Assembly: GCA_964642315.1 (NCBI GenBank)
Contig: CAZXOG010000003.1
Location: forward strand, 91,695-155,694
Source of the DNA: JAGVDM01 sp964642315
GTDB taxonomy: Bacteria; Patescibacteriota; Gracilibacteria; Peribacterales; Peribacteraceae
DNA length: 64,000 bases
Reading direction: 5' to 3'
Positions 26,040-34,144 of the stretch are shown here, piece after piece. The position numbers and the translations under genes were made by a program. Below the pieces are notes generated by a model. It was not told where the DNA came from. It worked only from the letters and a program-made list of their open reading frames with translations, and did not search any database. Positions within the stretch are counted from its first letter, which is position 1. The number at the start of each line of letters is the position of its first letter.

Positions 26040-27737
26040 TTATTTCTTTCCTCCTGTCACTGTTTTCATGAACGCGCGGAAGAGCGGGTGCGGCCGATGT
26101 GGCCTGCTCTGGAATTCCGGGTGGAACTGCGATCCCACCATGAAGGGGTGGTCCTTCACTTCCACGATTTCCATGATATTCGTCTCCGGCCATTCACCCG
26201 AGAATACGAGGCCTTTTGCCTCCAGTTTGCTGCGGAGGCGATTGTTGAATTCGTAGCGGTGCCGATGGCGCTCTGAGATCGTGTCGTCTTGTCTCAGTTG
26301 CCCCGCCTCCGCGTACGCGGCGTAGGCCTTCGTGCCTTTCTTGAGCCTGCAGACGAACGCGCCGAGGCGCAGCGTTCCCCCCTTCGCCTTCCCTTTGTAC
26401 TGGTCGGGCAGGAAGTGCACGACGTACTTCCCTTTGGGGATCCTGCCCTCTTCATCGAACTCCTCGCTCGTCATTTTGGGATCCTTGAGGAACGTCCGCG
26501 CGAATTCAATCGCCATGATCTGCGATCCAAGGCAGAGGCCGAGGTAGGGGATCTTCTTCGTCCGCGCGTACCGTGCAGCAGCGATCTTGCCCTCGATCCC
26601 GCGCGTGCCGAATCCGCCCGGCACCACGATGCCCTTGCAACGCTTGAGCTCTGCCCATGCTTCGGGATCATCTTCTTCCAATTTCTGAGACTCCACCCAG
26701 ACAATTTCCGCCTTGTGCCCGTGGAAGACCGCGGCGGATTTCAGCGCTTCGATGACGCTCAGGTACGCGTCATCCAGCCCCGTGTATTTCCCCACGAGTG
26801 CGATCGGAACGGATGTCGTTGCCGCCTCGTACCGCTTCTCTCCTTCTTCCCACCTGCTCATATCTGGGCGAAGCGGTCCTAACCCCAGTTTATTCCCGAT
26901 GATCCGTGCGACATCGTACTTCTGGAAGTTGAGCGGAACGTCGTAGATAGAGTTCACGGTGAGCGCAGGAACAACTGCTTCGCTCGATACATCGCAGAAG
27001 CGGCTGATCTTCTCGAGTAGTTCCCGCGGGATGCGGTAATCAGCGCGAGCCAGAATCATATCCGGCTGCAGGCCGATCCGGCGCAGTTCCCGCACGGAGA
27101 GCTGCGTCGGCTTAGTCTTAAGCTCCTTGGAACCCTTGAGGTACGGCAGCAGCGTGAGGTGCACGTGGAAAACGCGGTCCTCCGATTTCATCTGCCGGAT
27201 TGCTTCCAGGAATGGTTCTCCCTCGATGTCGCCCACCGTGCCGCCAACTTCCACCATCATGATTTCGGCACCGCTTTTCCTCGCCGCCTCGCGAATGGAA
27301 TCCTTGATGGCGTTCGTGATGTGCGGAACCACCTGGATCGTACCCCCGAGGAAATCCCCGCGGCGCTCCTTGGCGAGCACCTCCGTGTAGATTTTCCCCG
27401 TTGTCATCGTGGAGAGCTTGCTCATGGGTTCATCGATGAACCGCTCGTAGTGCCCGAGATCGAGATCCGTCTCCGCGCCATCATCCGTGACGTACACCTC
27501 GCCGTGTTGGAACGGGCTCATGGTGCCCGGGTCCACATTGAGGTAGGGATCCAGTTTCTGCACGAATACCTTAAAGCCGCACGCCTTCATGATGGCGCCG
27601 ATGGATGCCGTGGCGATCCCTTTCCCTAAGCTGCTGCACACGCCGCCAGTCACAATAATGAAGCACGGAAAACCAGCGTTCTTCCCTTGGGGGTTCTTAC
27701 GGTTCTGCGGTTGTGGCTCCTTGAGGTTCTCTACCAT
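26040..27737 (-). CDS. pyrG: CTP synthase
   Basis: It makes CTP from UTP with glutamine or ammonia. It is 565 residues, slightly long for the family. The synthetase half opens FIIVTGGVCSSLGKGIATASIG and has KLDPYLNVDPGTMSPFQHGEVYVTDDGAETDLDLGHYERF. The glutaminase half has the catalytic Cys in YLGLCLGSQIMAIEFAR and the His/Glu in VGSQFHPEFQSRPH. The ATG at 27737 is preferred. A GTG at 27782 lies in the same frame, within a TATACA-like sequence that could be the -10 region. The first 25 residues are a basic extension. Confidence 0.95.
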   Translation of the reverse strand: MVENLKEPQPQNRKNPQGKNAGFPCFIIVTGGVCSSLGKGIATASIGAIMKACGFKVFVQKLDPYLNVDPGTMSPFQHGEVYVTDDGAETDLDLGHYERFIDEPMSKLSTMTTGKIYTEVLAKERRGDFLGGTIQVVPHITNAIKDSIREAARKSGAEIMMVEVGGTVGDIEGEPFLEAIRQMKSEDRVFHVHLTLLPYLKGSKELKTKPTQLSVRELRRIGLQPDMILARADYRIPRELLEKISRFCDVSSEAVVPALTVNSIYDVPLNFQKYDVARIIGNKLGLGPLRPDMSRWEEGEKRYEAATTSVPIALVGKYTGLDDAYLSVIEALKSAAVFHGHKAEIVWVESQKLEEDDPEAWAELKRCKGIVVPGGFGTRGIEGKIAAARYARTKKIPYLGLCLGSQIMAIEFARTFLKDPKMTSEEFDEEGRIPKGKYVVHFLPDQYKGKAKGGTLRLGAFVCRLKKGTKAYAAYAEAGQLRQDDTISERHRHRYEFNNRLRSKLEAKGLVFSGEWPETNIMEIVEVKDHPFMVGSQFHPEFQSRPHRPHPLFRAFMKTVTGGKK

Positions 27738-27808
27738 GCACAAGAGGGGCAATCCTGCGGGAGGGGGGAGTGATGTATACACTCACCAAGAGGAGCCCGC
27801 CGTGTATT

Positions 27809-30289
27809 TTACACAGAATGGCTGCTGCCGCAAGATCTTGCAGATCTTTCCGGCACATCGTTTTCCTCCGGCCACCGCGGATCATCCAGGATCGCTTGGG
27901 TATCTATCCAGGAAGGCATGGGGAACCCCGTTTCGCGGAAGGTGTTTCCCGATTCAACGATCGCGTGGATGACCTGGTCTTTCGGTATTCCCGTGCTGAG
28001 GTAGTACCCCGCCGGGTCGTCCGCGAATCGTTCAATAATCGATGCCGCTTCCTCATAGGAAGAAACGACGTGGATGAACTGGGGCACGTAGCGCTGCAGG
28101 AGCTGCATATCCTTTGCCGTATCGCCAGTGCCGGCTTTCTTCGTGGCAGCGAGATCCGCGATGAGTTCCTGCAGCGTTTGCCAGAGGTGCCGGCTGTCCT
28201 TCCCGAGACCGATCGGATCCACGAAGATCAGCGGCGCCGGAATGTTCTTGAGCAGCTTCTGCGAGCAGAGGGTGATGGCGATTTCCTCCAGCGTTCCGGC
28301 ACCGCCCACATTGAACACGTTGATTGTCGCGATATCGTTCATCAGCTTCTGCCGCGTGAGCCTGTCTTTCGCCTGGAAGTCTGCCTGTGCCGGCGGATGG
28401 AAGTTCGGCGCCTGCCCGAAGCGTTCCGCGTCGATCCCCACGCCGATGCGAAAGATATCTTCGGAGATCTCCCCGGCGAATTCGCCGTGTTCCTGTGCGA
28501 GCGTCGGCAGATTCTGCGCAACGTTATCGGCGATATACATCACGCCGGGGCCCTTTCCGTGAATGTACGCGAGCGCGCTCCCGAACCTGCGCTTCATGCG
28601 CAGCGAGAATTGCGTGATTTGCCTGTAGAGCATGTCTTCCGTGCTGCCGGCGACGTGCGTTCCGTACATGGCGATGACCGTGTCGATCCTCTCCAGGCGT
28701 TCCCGTTCGCGCGGGCGCACCCAGAGACCGCGGCGATGCCATTCAAATACTTCTGCCTGCGTGGGCTCACCCTCATTGAAGGCATCCTGACTCGGGTGGC
28801 GCACGAGGTAGAAGGACACGCCCTCTTTCGAGAGCCGCCGGAAGTCATGGTAGAGCTGCTCATCGAAGTACACGTCGTTCACGGGAGACGCCTCTGCCTC
28901 TGCAGGTATCGGTTTCCCCCCCTCGCGTTTATCGAAGGCGTCTGTTTTCGCGCGCAGGTCATGTGCCACAAATACTCCCGTGCCTTCGTCGCGCATGCGG
29001 GCCATGACGCTCGGATGTGGGAATCCCCAGCTTGCGCACAAGCGCCCCTCTGTTTGCTCGCGTCCTACGTACCGCAGCACGGATGCTATGCCGCGTGCGA
29101 AGTAGGGGATGTCCTTGCCGAAGACGCAGTACTTCGGGTCCGATGCCGCGAATTTTGCATTCACCGACGCCAAGTGGGTTCCCTGGAATGACGGGAGGTC
29201 CATCCAGCTGATTTCGTGGTACTTGTTGGCGCCGACAAGGCAACCGTACGGTTTCCCGCCGGCCCGCTTGGGTGCCGTGTGCGCCAGGAGTTGCATCAGG
29301 AGTTCGGGGTGCGTGTCGAGCTCGATCACGTCGGGGAAGCTCACGCCCCGGGCGATCGTTTTCTTATCCACTACTCGGCTTGCGAATTCCTGCACTTCGC
29401 GCGTCGCGTGGAAGAGGCGCAGCCGTACCGCGAGCTCTTCCGTCGGCACCGCGTCCGTGGATTTATTGAAGAGTTCCACTTGGCGCACATGATCGATACC
29501 GGTCGTGCGGACCCCGTCGAGAACGCGGGCTGCCAGATGTTCCACTTCCGGCCGGTTTGTCTGCCGTTCAATGATCGCCACGTACGGGCCGATCGACATG
29601 CGAATGCCGCCGACAAAAGCCTGGCGGCCCCGCAACTCTCTGGGTAGTCCGCGCACCATATCCTGCATTCCGTCGAGTCCGTGCTTCCCAAAACGGAGAA
29701 CGCGCCGCATCGCATCCTCGTCGAAATTCGGTTCGCAGAACAGGTACTGGAGCTGTTCGAGCGGCAATTCTATGCGTCCGTCTTCTGCGATGCATTCCTC
29801 GGGGTCTGCATCTTCCGGGAGGAGCAGGCGGTCCTTTGCCAGCGCATCGAGGACTTCCGCTTGGGGCAGCGCATCTTCCGGTGAGGCGAGCGCCAATCTT
29901 CCCACGGCGATTTCTCTCCGGCGCTCGCGAACCATATCGGCGAGCACGCTCAGGAGCTCGTCGCGCACGCCGTTCCGTCGCACTTCCACTGCGCGGAGCG
30001 ACGAGAGTGTCACGGGGACGATCACCCGATGATTCGAATCGAACACGACCTCCTCATCGGTTCTGCGGTCGATGCTCATCATCACCCGGGAGTGGCCGCT
30101 CTTTCCGATGACATCGAGTTCTCCGCGGTCATCCAAGTTCTTCGCGAGCGCGGTTTCGACATCGCTGCGCAGCCCAATCACCATGTGTCCCGAGAGCGAC
30201 GGCGCGTCGTACCCCGGGTTAATTCGCACGTCTCCCATCGTCTCCGGGTCCAGGAATCCATCGTTCGTGACGACTGCGGGTAAACGCAT
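27809..30289 (-). CDS. Large protein with C-terminal LOG/TIGR00730-like domain and unknown N-terminal region
   Basis: An 826-residue protein. The last third resembles the LOG (cytokinin riboside monophosphate phosphoribohydrolase) or 'possible lysine decarboxylase' Rossmann fold: AYIHGKGPGVMYIADNVAQ, then INVFNVGGAGTLEEIAITL, matching the PGG.GT..E motif, followed by PLIFVDPIGLGKDS. The N-terminal 500 residues are soluble and not recognised. They include IGPYVAIIERQTNRPEVEHLA and the Cys-containing KPYGCLVGANKYHEISWMD. LOG proteins are usually 180-250 residues, so the fusion is unusual. The start ATG at 30289 follows TATAGT (30304-30299) by nine bases. The substrate is likely a nucleotide monophosphate, by inference only. 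Confidence 0.6.
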   Translation of the reverse strand: MRLPAVVTNDGFLDPETMGDVRINPGYDAPSLSGHMVIGLRSDVETALAKNLDDRGELDVIGKSGHSRVMMSIDRRTDEEVVFDSNHRVIVPVTLSSLRAVEVRRNGVRDELLSVLADMVRERRREIAVGRLALASPEDALPQAEVLDALAKDRLLLPEDADPEECIAEDGRIELPLEQLQYLFCEPNFDEDAMRRVLRFGKHGLDGMQDMVRGLPRELRGRQAFVGGIRMSIGPYVAIIERQTNRPEVEHLAARVLDGVRTTGIDHVRQVELFNKSTDAVPTEELAVRLRLFHATREVQEFASRVVDKKTIARGVSFPDVIELDTHPELLMQLLAHTAPKRAGGKPYGCLVGANKYHEISWMDLPSFQGTHLASVNAKFAASDPKYCVFGKDIPYFARGIASVLRYVGREQTEGRLCASWGFPHPSVMARMRDEGTGVFVAHDLRAKTDAFDKREGGKPIPAEAEASPVNDVYFDEQLYHDFRRLSKEGVSFYLVRHPSQDAFNEGEPTQAEVFEWHRRGLWVRPRERERLERIDTVIAMYGTHVAGSTEDMLYRQITQFSLRMKRRFGSALAYIHGKGPGVMYIADNVAQNLPTLAQEHGEFAGEISEDIFRIGVGIDAERFGQAPNFHPPAQADFQAKDRLTRQKLMNDIATINVFNVGGAGTLEEIAITLCSQKLLKNIPAPLIFVDPIGLGKDSRHLWQTLQELIADLAATKKAGTGDTAKDMQLLQRYVPQFIHVVSSYEEAASIIERFADDPAGYYLSTGIPKDQVIHAIVESGNTFRETGFPMPSWIDTQAILDDPRWPEENDVPERSARSCGSSHSV

Positions 30290-30298
30290 TGGGGAAGG

Positions 30299-30326
30299 AC
30301 TATACAATGCAGCGATTTCCGATCAA
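30299..30326 (-). promoter_or_regulatory. Promoter of the LOG-fusion gene
   Basis: TTGATC (30326-30321), 16 bp, TATAGT (30304-30299) on the minus strand, with the ATG nine bases further at 30289. Confidence 0.65.
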
Positions 30327-30426
30327 GGAAACTCTCTGTATAAAGGCAGGCGGCCCGACAATCTGCCTTTCCTGCGGCTTTCTGTGGGGCCTGCGAAGTT
30401 GTTTGTCTGGCCGGTGATGCGGTACG

Positions 30427-30464
30427 AAAAACCGTCCCGATAACCTTTTAGGTTGCCGGGACGG
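30427..30464 (-). terminator. Rho-independent terminator
   Basis: On the minus strand the arm CCGTCCCGG is followed by CAACCTAAAAGGTTAT and the arm CGGGACGG, then TTTTT (30431-30427). The inner CAACCT/AGGTTA bases extend the stem. It stands about 40 bases after the stop of the secreted-protein gene at 30505, which it should terminate. It is the clearest intrinsic terminator in the window. Confidence 0.85.
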
Positions 30465-30504
30465 TGGAAACTATCACTCCAGTTGCACGCGCTCGGCGCG
30501 AGGC

Positions 30505-30996
30505 TTACCGGCGGTTGAAATCGTTGAATTCCCGGTCGCCGCGGATTGCCCGGCGCGTGGGGCGTGTGTCCTCATTGCTGCCTGTCTGCACGAGGCGAGG
30601 GGGGAGAGGAGAGAGCTGCTCCAGCCCATTCCCTTCCGCACGGGGGGTTCTGCGCTCATCGCCCTGGTTCACGTAGCCGAGCGTCTGGTACTGCCCGCCG
30701 CGCTGCGCCCCAAGTTTGTGGTGGTGGGCATTCCGGCGGCTTGTATCGCGCACAACGCCGCGGATCGGCAAGTAATTGCGGCCGGTCATATCCACCTGCG
30801 CCTCGCCTCGTTCGCCGCCGAACACGAGGATATCGCCGACCATCGGCTCTGGGCTGTTCTGTTCACGGTCCTGGCGGATATCGCGGCGCGTCGGTTTCTC
30901 ATCGACGGTCGTCGTGATATATGCCATCGCCGGTGCGGCGGCGCCGAAGGCAATGCCCGCTGCCGCGAGGCTTGAGATGATGCGCGTGGTCCACAT
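30505..30996 (-). CDS. Secreted hypothetical protein
   Basis: A 163-residue exported protein of unknown function. The N-terminus MWTTRIISSLAAAGIAFGAAAPAMA is a Sec signal peptide with a good AMA cleavage site. The mature part is hydrophilic and Arg/Asn/Gly-rich (TRRDIRQDREQNSPEP, RNYLPIRGVVRDTSRRN, RPTRRAIRGDREFNDFNRR). The two similar TRRDIR/TRRAIRGDRE ends suggest a short internal duplication. There is no Shine-Dalgarno. A strong intrinsic terminator follows, so it is probably monocistronic. Confidence 0.65.
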   Translation of the reverse strand: MWTTRIISSLAAAGIAFGAAAPAMAYITTTVDEKPTRRDIRQDREQNSPEPMVGDILVFGGERGEAQVDMTGRNYLPIRGVVRDTSRRNAHHHKLGAQRGGQYQTLGYVNQGDERRTPRAEGNGLEQLSPLPPRLVQTGSNEDTRPTRRAIRGDREFNDFNRR

Positions 30997-31153
30997 GGTG
31001 AGAGGAGTGAAAGGATAAAGAATTAAAGAGGCGAGGTAGTGAATACTTTACTCTCGGGGCTCCCGAGCTTACTGCCCTGCATTGGGCTATGCAACACCTT
31101 TTGCGCGTCTTTTCCTCTGCGTGAACAAACACTGTGCTCAGTGTCCTTTCCTC

Positions 31154-31561
31154 TCAGGAGACTTTCCGCGTCTTCGTTCGGAGTCTCGCTGGTTTCCTCC
31201 CATTCTTCATTGCCCGATTCACCTGCTGTTTTGTGGCTCCTGCAGCGCGTGTTGCTTGCTCCGTTGCCATGGTTTTCCCTTTCTCAATCAAGCCGCTCAG
31301 TTCATGTCTTGCCTCCTCGAATTTCTTCTTCGCGAATTCCTTCGCCTTGCCGAGGTTCTGCTGCACCTCGTCGCTTTCCACGAATTCCCGCACCTGGCGT
31401 GCGAGCTGTTTGCCGTCCTTCTGCAAGTGTTGGCCGAGAGTTTTTGCTGCCTGTTCCGGATCTTTGGCTTTCGCGAGAGCCTCCCGGAGCTTCTTGTTGC
31501 TGAAGAGGTATCCGGCGAACGCGCCGCCGAGGGTGCCAAGGAGGAGGGAGAGTTTGCGCAT
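31154..31561 (-). CDS. YtxH-like small membrane-anchored helical protein
   Basis: A 135-residue protein. A short N-terminal hydrophobic Gly-rich segment (LSLLLGTLGGAFAGYLFSNKK) is followed by an almost wholly helical, Lys/Glu/Ala/Gln-rich tail ending in a basic NGRKPARLRTKTRKVS. This resembles YtxH/general-stress type proteins and apolipoprotein-like coils. The ATG at 31561 follows TACAAT (31591-31586) by 24 bases. Its role is unknown; stress-related membrane association is an inference. Confidence 0.6.
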   Translation of the reverse strand: MRKLSLLLGTLGGAFAGYLFSNKKLREALAKAKDPEQAAKTLGQHLQKDGKQLARQVREFVESDEVQQNLGKAKEFAKKKFEEARHELSGLIEKGKTMATEQATRAAGATKQQVNRAMKNGRKPARLRTKTRKVS

Positions 31562-31699
31562 TGGGTCACGAGGGGGAACAGGTGCATTGTACCCGTCTTC
31601 GCGGACGCATGCATTGTTTTTCTTGCGGTGCCGCTGATTTCTCGCGTTCTTTGCGCATGAACGTCTGCATGTATGGGGGAACTGCTATACTTGTTTTCT

Positions 31700-32206
31700 G
31701 TGCGGATCGATCATGTCACCGTTCGGCTGAGTCCCGCGATTCTCATTTTCCAGGTAGTGCTTGCGACTTTCGGTGTCTCCATTGTTTTCACGTTTGTTTC
31801 CATGGTGGAGCTGAGCGAGGCATGGTTCGGCGCCGGTGTCGGTGATCTCCTGCGGGATGATGCGATCTTCTTCGTCCTGAGCGCGTCGTTGGAGGCAGTC
31901 ATTACCATCAGCCTATTTCTCCGCTGGAGCGCTGTTCGGTACGACATTAAGGATGACGAACTCGTCCACGCGCGCGGCATTCTCTGGCGGCAACGGCATA
32001 TTCATTCTCTGAAGGACGTGCAGACCGTTTTCGTCTCTCAGGGAATCCTGGGGAGGATTTTTTCCTTCGGTACCATCACGCTCCACAATCCTCTGCTCCG
32101 CGGGGAGATCACCCTCCGCCACATCGCCGATCCGGAGCGTTCCGCAGATGTTCTGCGTTCAGTGCTGCGGCACGTAAAACACGACAACATCGTTCCCCTG
32201 CGGTAG
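31700..32206 (+). CDS. Membrane protein with bacterial PH (DUF304/bPH2) domain
   Basis: A 168-residue protein with two membrane segments (about 12-36, ILIFQVVLATFGVSIVFTFV, and about 55-78, FFVLSASLEAVITISLFL) and a C-terminal bPH2-like domain. The domain reads RYDIKDDELVHARGILWRQRHIHSLKDVQTVFVSQGILGRIFSFGTITLHNP, the usual pattern in the YdbS/YdbT group. The GTG at 31700 is the family-consistent start and lies eight bases after TATACT (31686-31691). The role of such proteins is poorly known. Confidence 0.8.
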   Translation: MRIDHVTVRLSPAILIFQVVLATFGVSIVFTFVSMVELSEAWFGAGVGDLLRDDAIFFVLSASLEAVITISLFLRWSAVRYDIKDDELVHARGILWRQRHIHSLKDVQTVFVSQGILGRIFSFGTITLHNPLLRGEITLRHIADPERSADVLRSVLRHVKHDNIVPLR

Positions 32207-32207
32207 A

Positions 32208-33626
32208 TCAATACGCTTTTGCGTACAGTGCCATCATTGTGGCGGCGGCACCGCTCACGATATCTTTCTTTCCCTTTATCTTGTCCCCGACAATGCGGAT
32301 TGTCGCCTTGGTTTGTTCCTGTATCCGCATTGCGCTCTCCACCGTGCCGTCCCATGGGGCCCAGACAAATCCTCCGCGGCCTTCCATGTATTCCTTCAGC
32401 TCGTCGAACGTGGAAACCGTTGCGGTGTTCTCTTGCACAAATGCTTCGGCCTGTCTGAGGAGCGTTCTCTGAATTTCCGTGAGGATCGGGCTGATCTTCT
32501 CGCCCACTGCGGCAAGCGGCAGTGCCGTTTTCTCCCCCGTGTCCCGGCGGACAATGGTCACCTGTTTCTTCTCCACGTCCTTCGGGCCGATTTCCATGCG
32601 GAGCGGGACGCCCTTTACCTCCCATTCGTTGAATTTGAAGCCCGGTGATTTCTCGTCGCGGGCATCCACTTCGATGCGTACGTGCGATAATTGCTTTCGT
32701 ACCGTATCGCAAGCTTGCATGACGAGTTCCCGTTCCTCGCTCGATTTGTAGATCGGTACGATCACGGTTTGCACCGGTGCGATATTCGGCGGCAGGCGCA
32801 GTCCCTTTGCATCGCCGTGCACGACGATCAATGTCCCGATGAGCCGGGTGGATACGCCCCAACTCGTCATCCACGGTTTCTGGGTCTGGCCGTTCTCATC
32901 GAGAAACGACACGCCGTACGCTTCGGAGAAACCCTGTCCCAAGTTGTGCGATGTCCCGGCTTGGATTGCCTTGCCATCCTTCGCGAGCGCCTCGGTGGTG
33001 AGCGTGTAGAGCGCGCCGGCGAATTTGTCATGATCAGGCTTGCGTCCCGTGAGCACGGGGATTGCGAGCGTTTCGCGATCGAAATCAGCGTACATCTTCA
33101 GTGCCGCCTCTGCCATCGCGTCCGCCTCCTCTTTTGTGGCGTGCGAGGTGTGTCCCTCCTGCCACAGGAATTCCAGTGTGCGGAGGAATGGCCGCGTGCG
33201 CATTTCCCACCGCACGATGTTCGCCCACTGGTTGATCTTAATCGGCAGATCGCGGTACGAATGGATCCACTTTGCAAAGGTGGCGTAGATGATCGTTTCG
33301 CTCGTCGGGCGCACGTAGAGTTTCTCCGCGAGTTCCTTGCCACCCCCGTGCGTGACCACGGCGCATTCGGGGGCGAATCCCTCAATGTGTTTTGCCTCCT
33401 TGGCGATGACCGATTCCGGAATAAAGAGGGGGAAGTATGCGTTCTTCACGCCGAGCGCCTTGATGCGCGCATCCATATCGCGCTGCATGGCTTCCCAAAT
33501 CGCGTATCCGTAGGGCTTGAAGATGATGCAGCCCTTCACGTCCGCGTACTCAGCGAGGCCCGCCGTGTCGATCACGTCCAGGTACCACTGCGCAAAATCT
33601 TTCTGCTGATCAGCGATGTGTGCCAT
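32208..33626 (-). CDS. proS: Prolyl-tRNA synthetase, archaeal/eukaryotic-type
   Basis: It charges tRNAPro. At 472 residues it is the short class without the bacterial editing insertion. Class II motif 2 is VRWEMRTRPFLRTLEFLWQEGHTSH, with YVRPTSETIIYATFAKWI before it. Motif 3 lies in SWGVSTRLIGTLIVVHGDAKGLRLPPNIAP. The C-terminal domain ends in the conserved Tyr (LYAKAY). The cysteines that bind zinc in this domain in many homologues are absent: the segment reads GGFVWAPWDGTVESAMRIQEQT. The ATG lies seven bases after TACACT, and the promoter shares TGGCAG with the exonuclease gene. Confidence 0.95.
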   Translation of the reverse strand: MAHIADQQKDFAQWYLDVIDTAGLAEYADVKGCIIFKPYGYAIWEAMQRDMDARIKALGVKNAYFPLFIPESVIAKEAKHIEGFAPECAVVTHGGGKELAEKLYVRPTSETIIYATFAKWIHSYRDLPIKINQWANIVRWEMRTRPFLRTLEFLWQEGHTSHATKEEADAMAEAALKMYADFDRETLAIPVLTGRKPDHDKFAGALYTLTTEALAKDGKAIQAGTSHNLGQGFSEAYGVSFLDENGQTQKPWMTSWGVSTRLIGTLIVVHGDAKGLRLPPNIAPVQTVIVPIYKSSEERELVMQACDTVRKQLSHVRIEVDARDEKSPGFKFNEWEVKGVPLRMEIGPKDVEKKQVTIVRRDTGEKTALPLAAVGEKISPILTEIQRTLLRQAEAFVQENTATVSTFDELKEYMEGRGGFVWAPWDGTVESAMRIQEQTKATIRIVGDKIKGKKDIVSGAAATMMALYAKAY

Positions 33627-33633
33627 CGCGGGC

Positions 33634-33662
33634 AGTGTAGCGGCTCGTGGAGAGCTCTGCCA
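33634..33662 (-). promoter_or_regulatory. Promoter of proS
   Basis: TGGCAG (33662-33657), 17 bp, TACACT (33639-33634), then seven bases to the ATG at 33626. Confidence 0.6.
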
Positions 33663-34103
33663 TCAACTCAGCCAGACTCCGATCATCGTGACTGCCGCGC
33701 CGAATGCGATGCCGACGATCACTTCCATGAAGGAGTGTCCGAGCTGCTCGGAAAAATGGCGCCAGTGCTGCAGGCGGTTGAGGATTTCCGCTTGTTTACC
33801 CACTTGGTAACGCACGCTCATGGCGTCATACCAGACGATGCACGCGAAGACGAGCGCGATGGCGAATTCCGTGGAGGAAACCGGATGCGTGCGGGAAACC
33901 ACGATGAGGAGCGACGTGACGAATGCAGAATGAGAGCTTGGCATGCCGCCGGGCCGGAACATCCACTTTACCCAGTGTCCGTTTCCGAGGTTCTCCCCTT
34001 CCTTGATCGTCCGCACGCATACCTTCACGATTTCCGTGAGCAGGAGTGCAAGGAGTGGCGTGAGGAAAAGGTACGTGCGGAGGATGCTGTTCACTGGTTC
34101 CAT
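33663..34103 (-). CDS. Divergent PAP2 (DUF212) family membrane protein
   Basis: A 146-residue membrane protein with about four helices. The motif RPGGMPSSHSAFVTSLLIVV carries the phosphatase-like PSSHS. The C-terminal LGHSFMEVIVGIAFGAAVTMIGVWLS is the typical LGHT..EV..G...G ending. Relatives are annotated as acid phosphatase/vanadium haloperoxidase-related and may act on lipid pyrophosphates. The ATG at 34103 is chosen because CACAAT (34115-34110) ends six bases before it, with TTGTCG 17 bp upstream. Confidence 0.85.
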   Translation of the reverse strand: MEPVNSILRTYLFLTPLLALLLTEIVKVCVRTIKEGENLGNGHWVKWMFRPGGMPSSHSAFVTSLLIVVSRTHPVSSTEFAIALVFACIVWYDAMSVRYQVGKQAEILNRLQHWRHFSEQLGHSFMEVIVGIAFGAAVTMIGVWLS

Positions 34104-34109
34104 GGCCGC

Positions 34110-34138
34110 ATTGTGCCTCACGCGTCTTCATCCGACAA
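34110..34138 (-). promoter_or_regulatory. Promoter of the PAP2-like gene
   Basis: TTGTCG (34138-34133), 17 bp, CACAAT (34115-34110), then six bases to the ATG at 34103. Confidence 0.6.
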
Positions 34139-34144
34139 ATGCGG

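Noticed and set aside
27770..29191. 473-codon plus-strand open frame
   Set aside because: It is fully antisense to the 826-residue LOG-fusion gene, is His/Arg-rich and has no promoter or family resemblance; a GC-rich shadow.
30342..30370. Inverted repeat AAAGGCAG/CTGCCTTT with a 13-base loop
   Set aside because: The loop is long, there is no U-tract, and it lies between a terminator and a promoter; probably chance.
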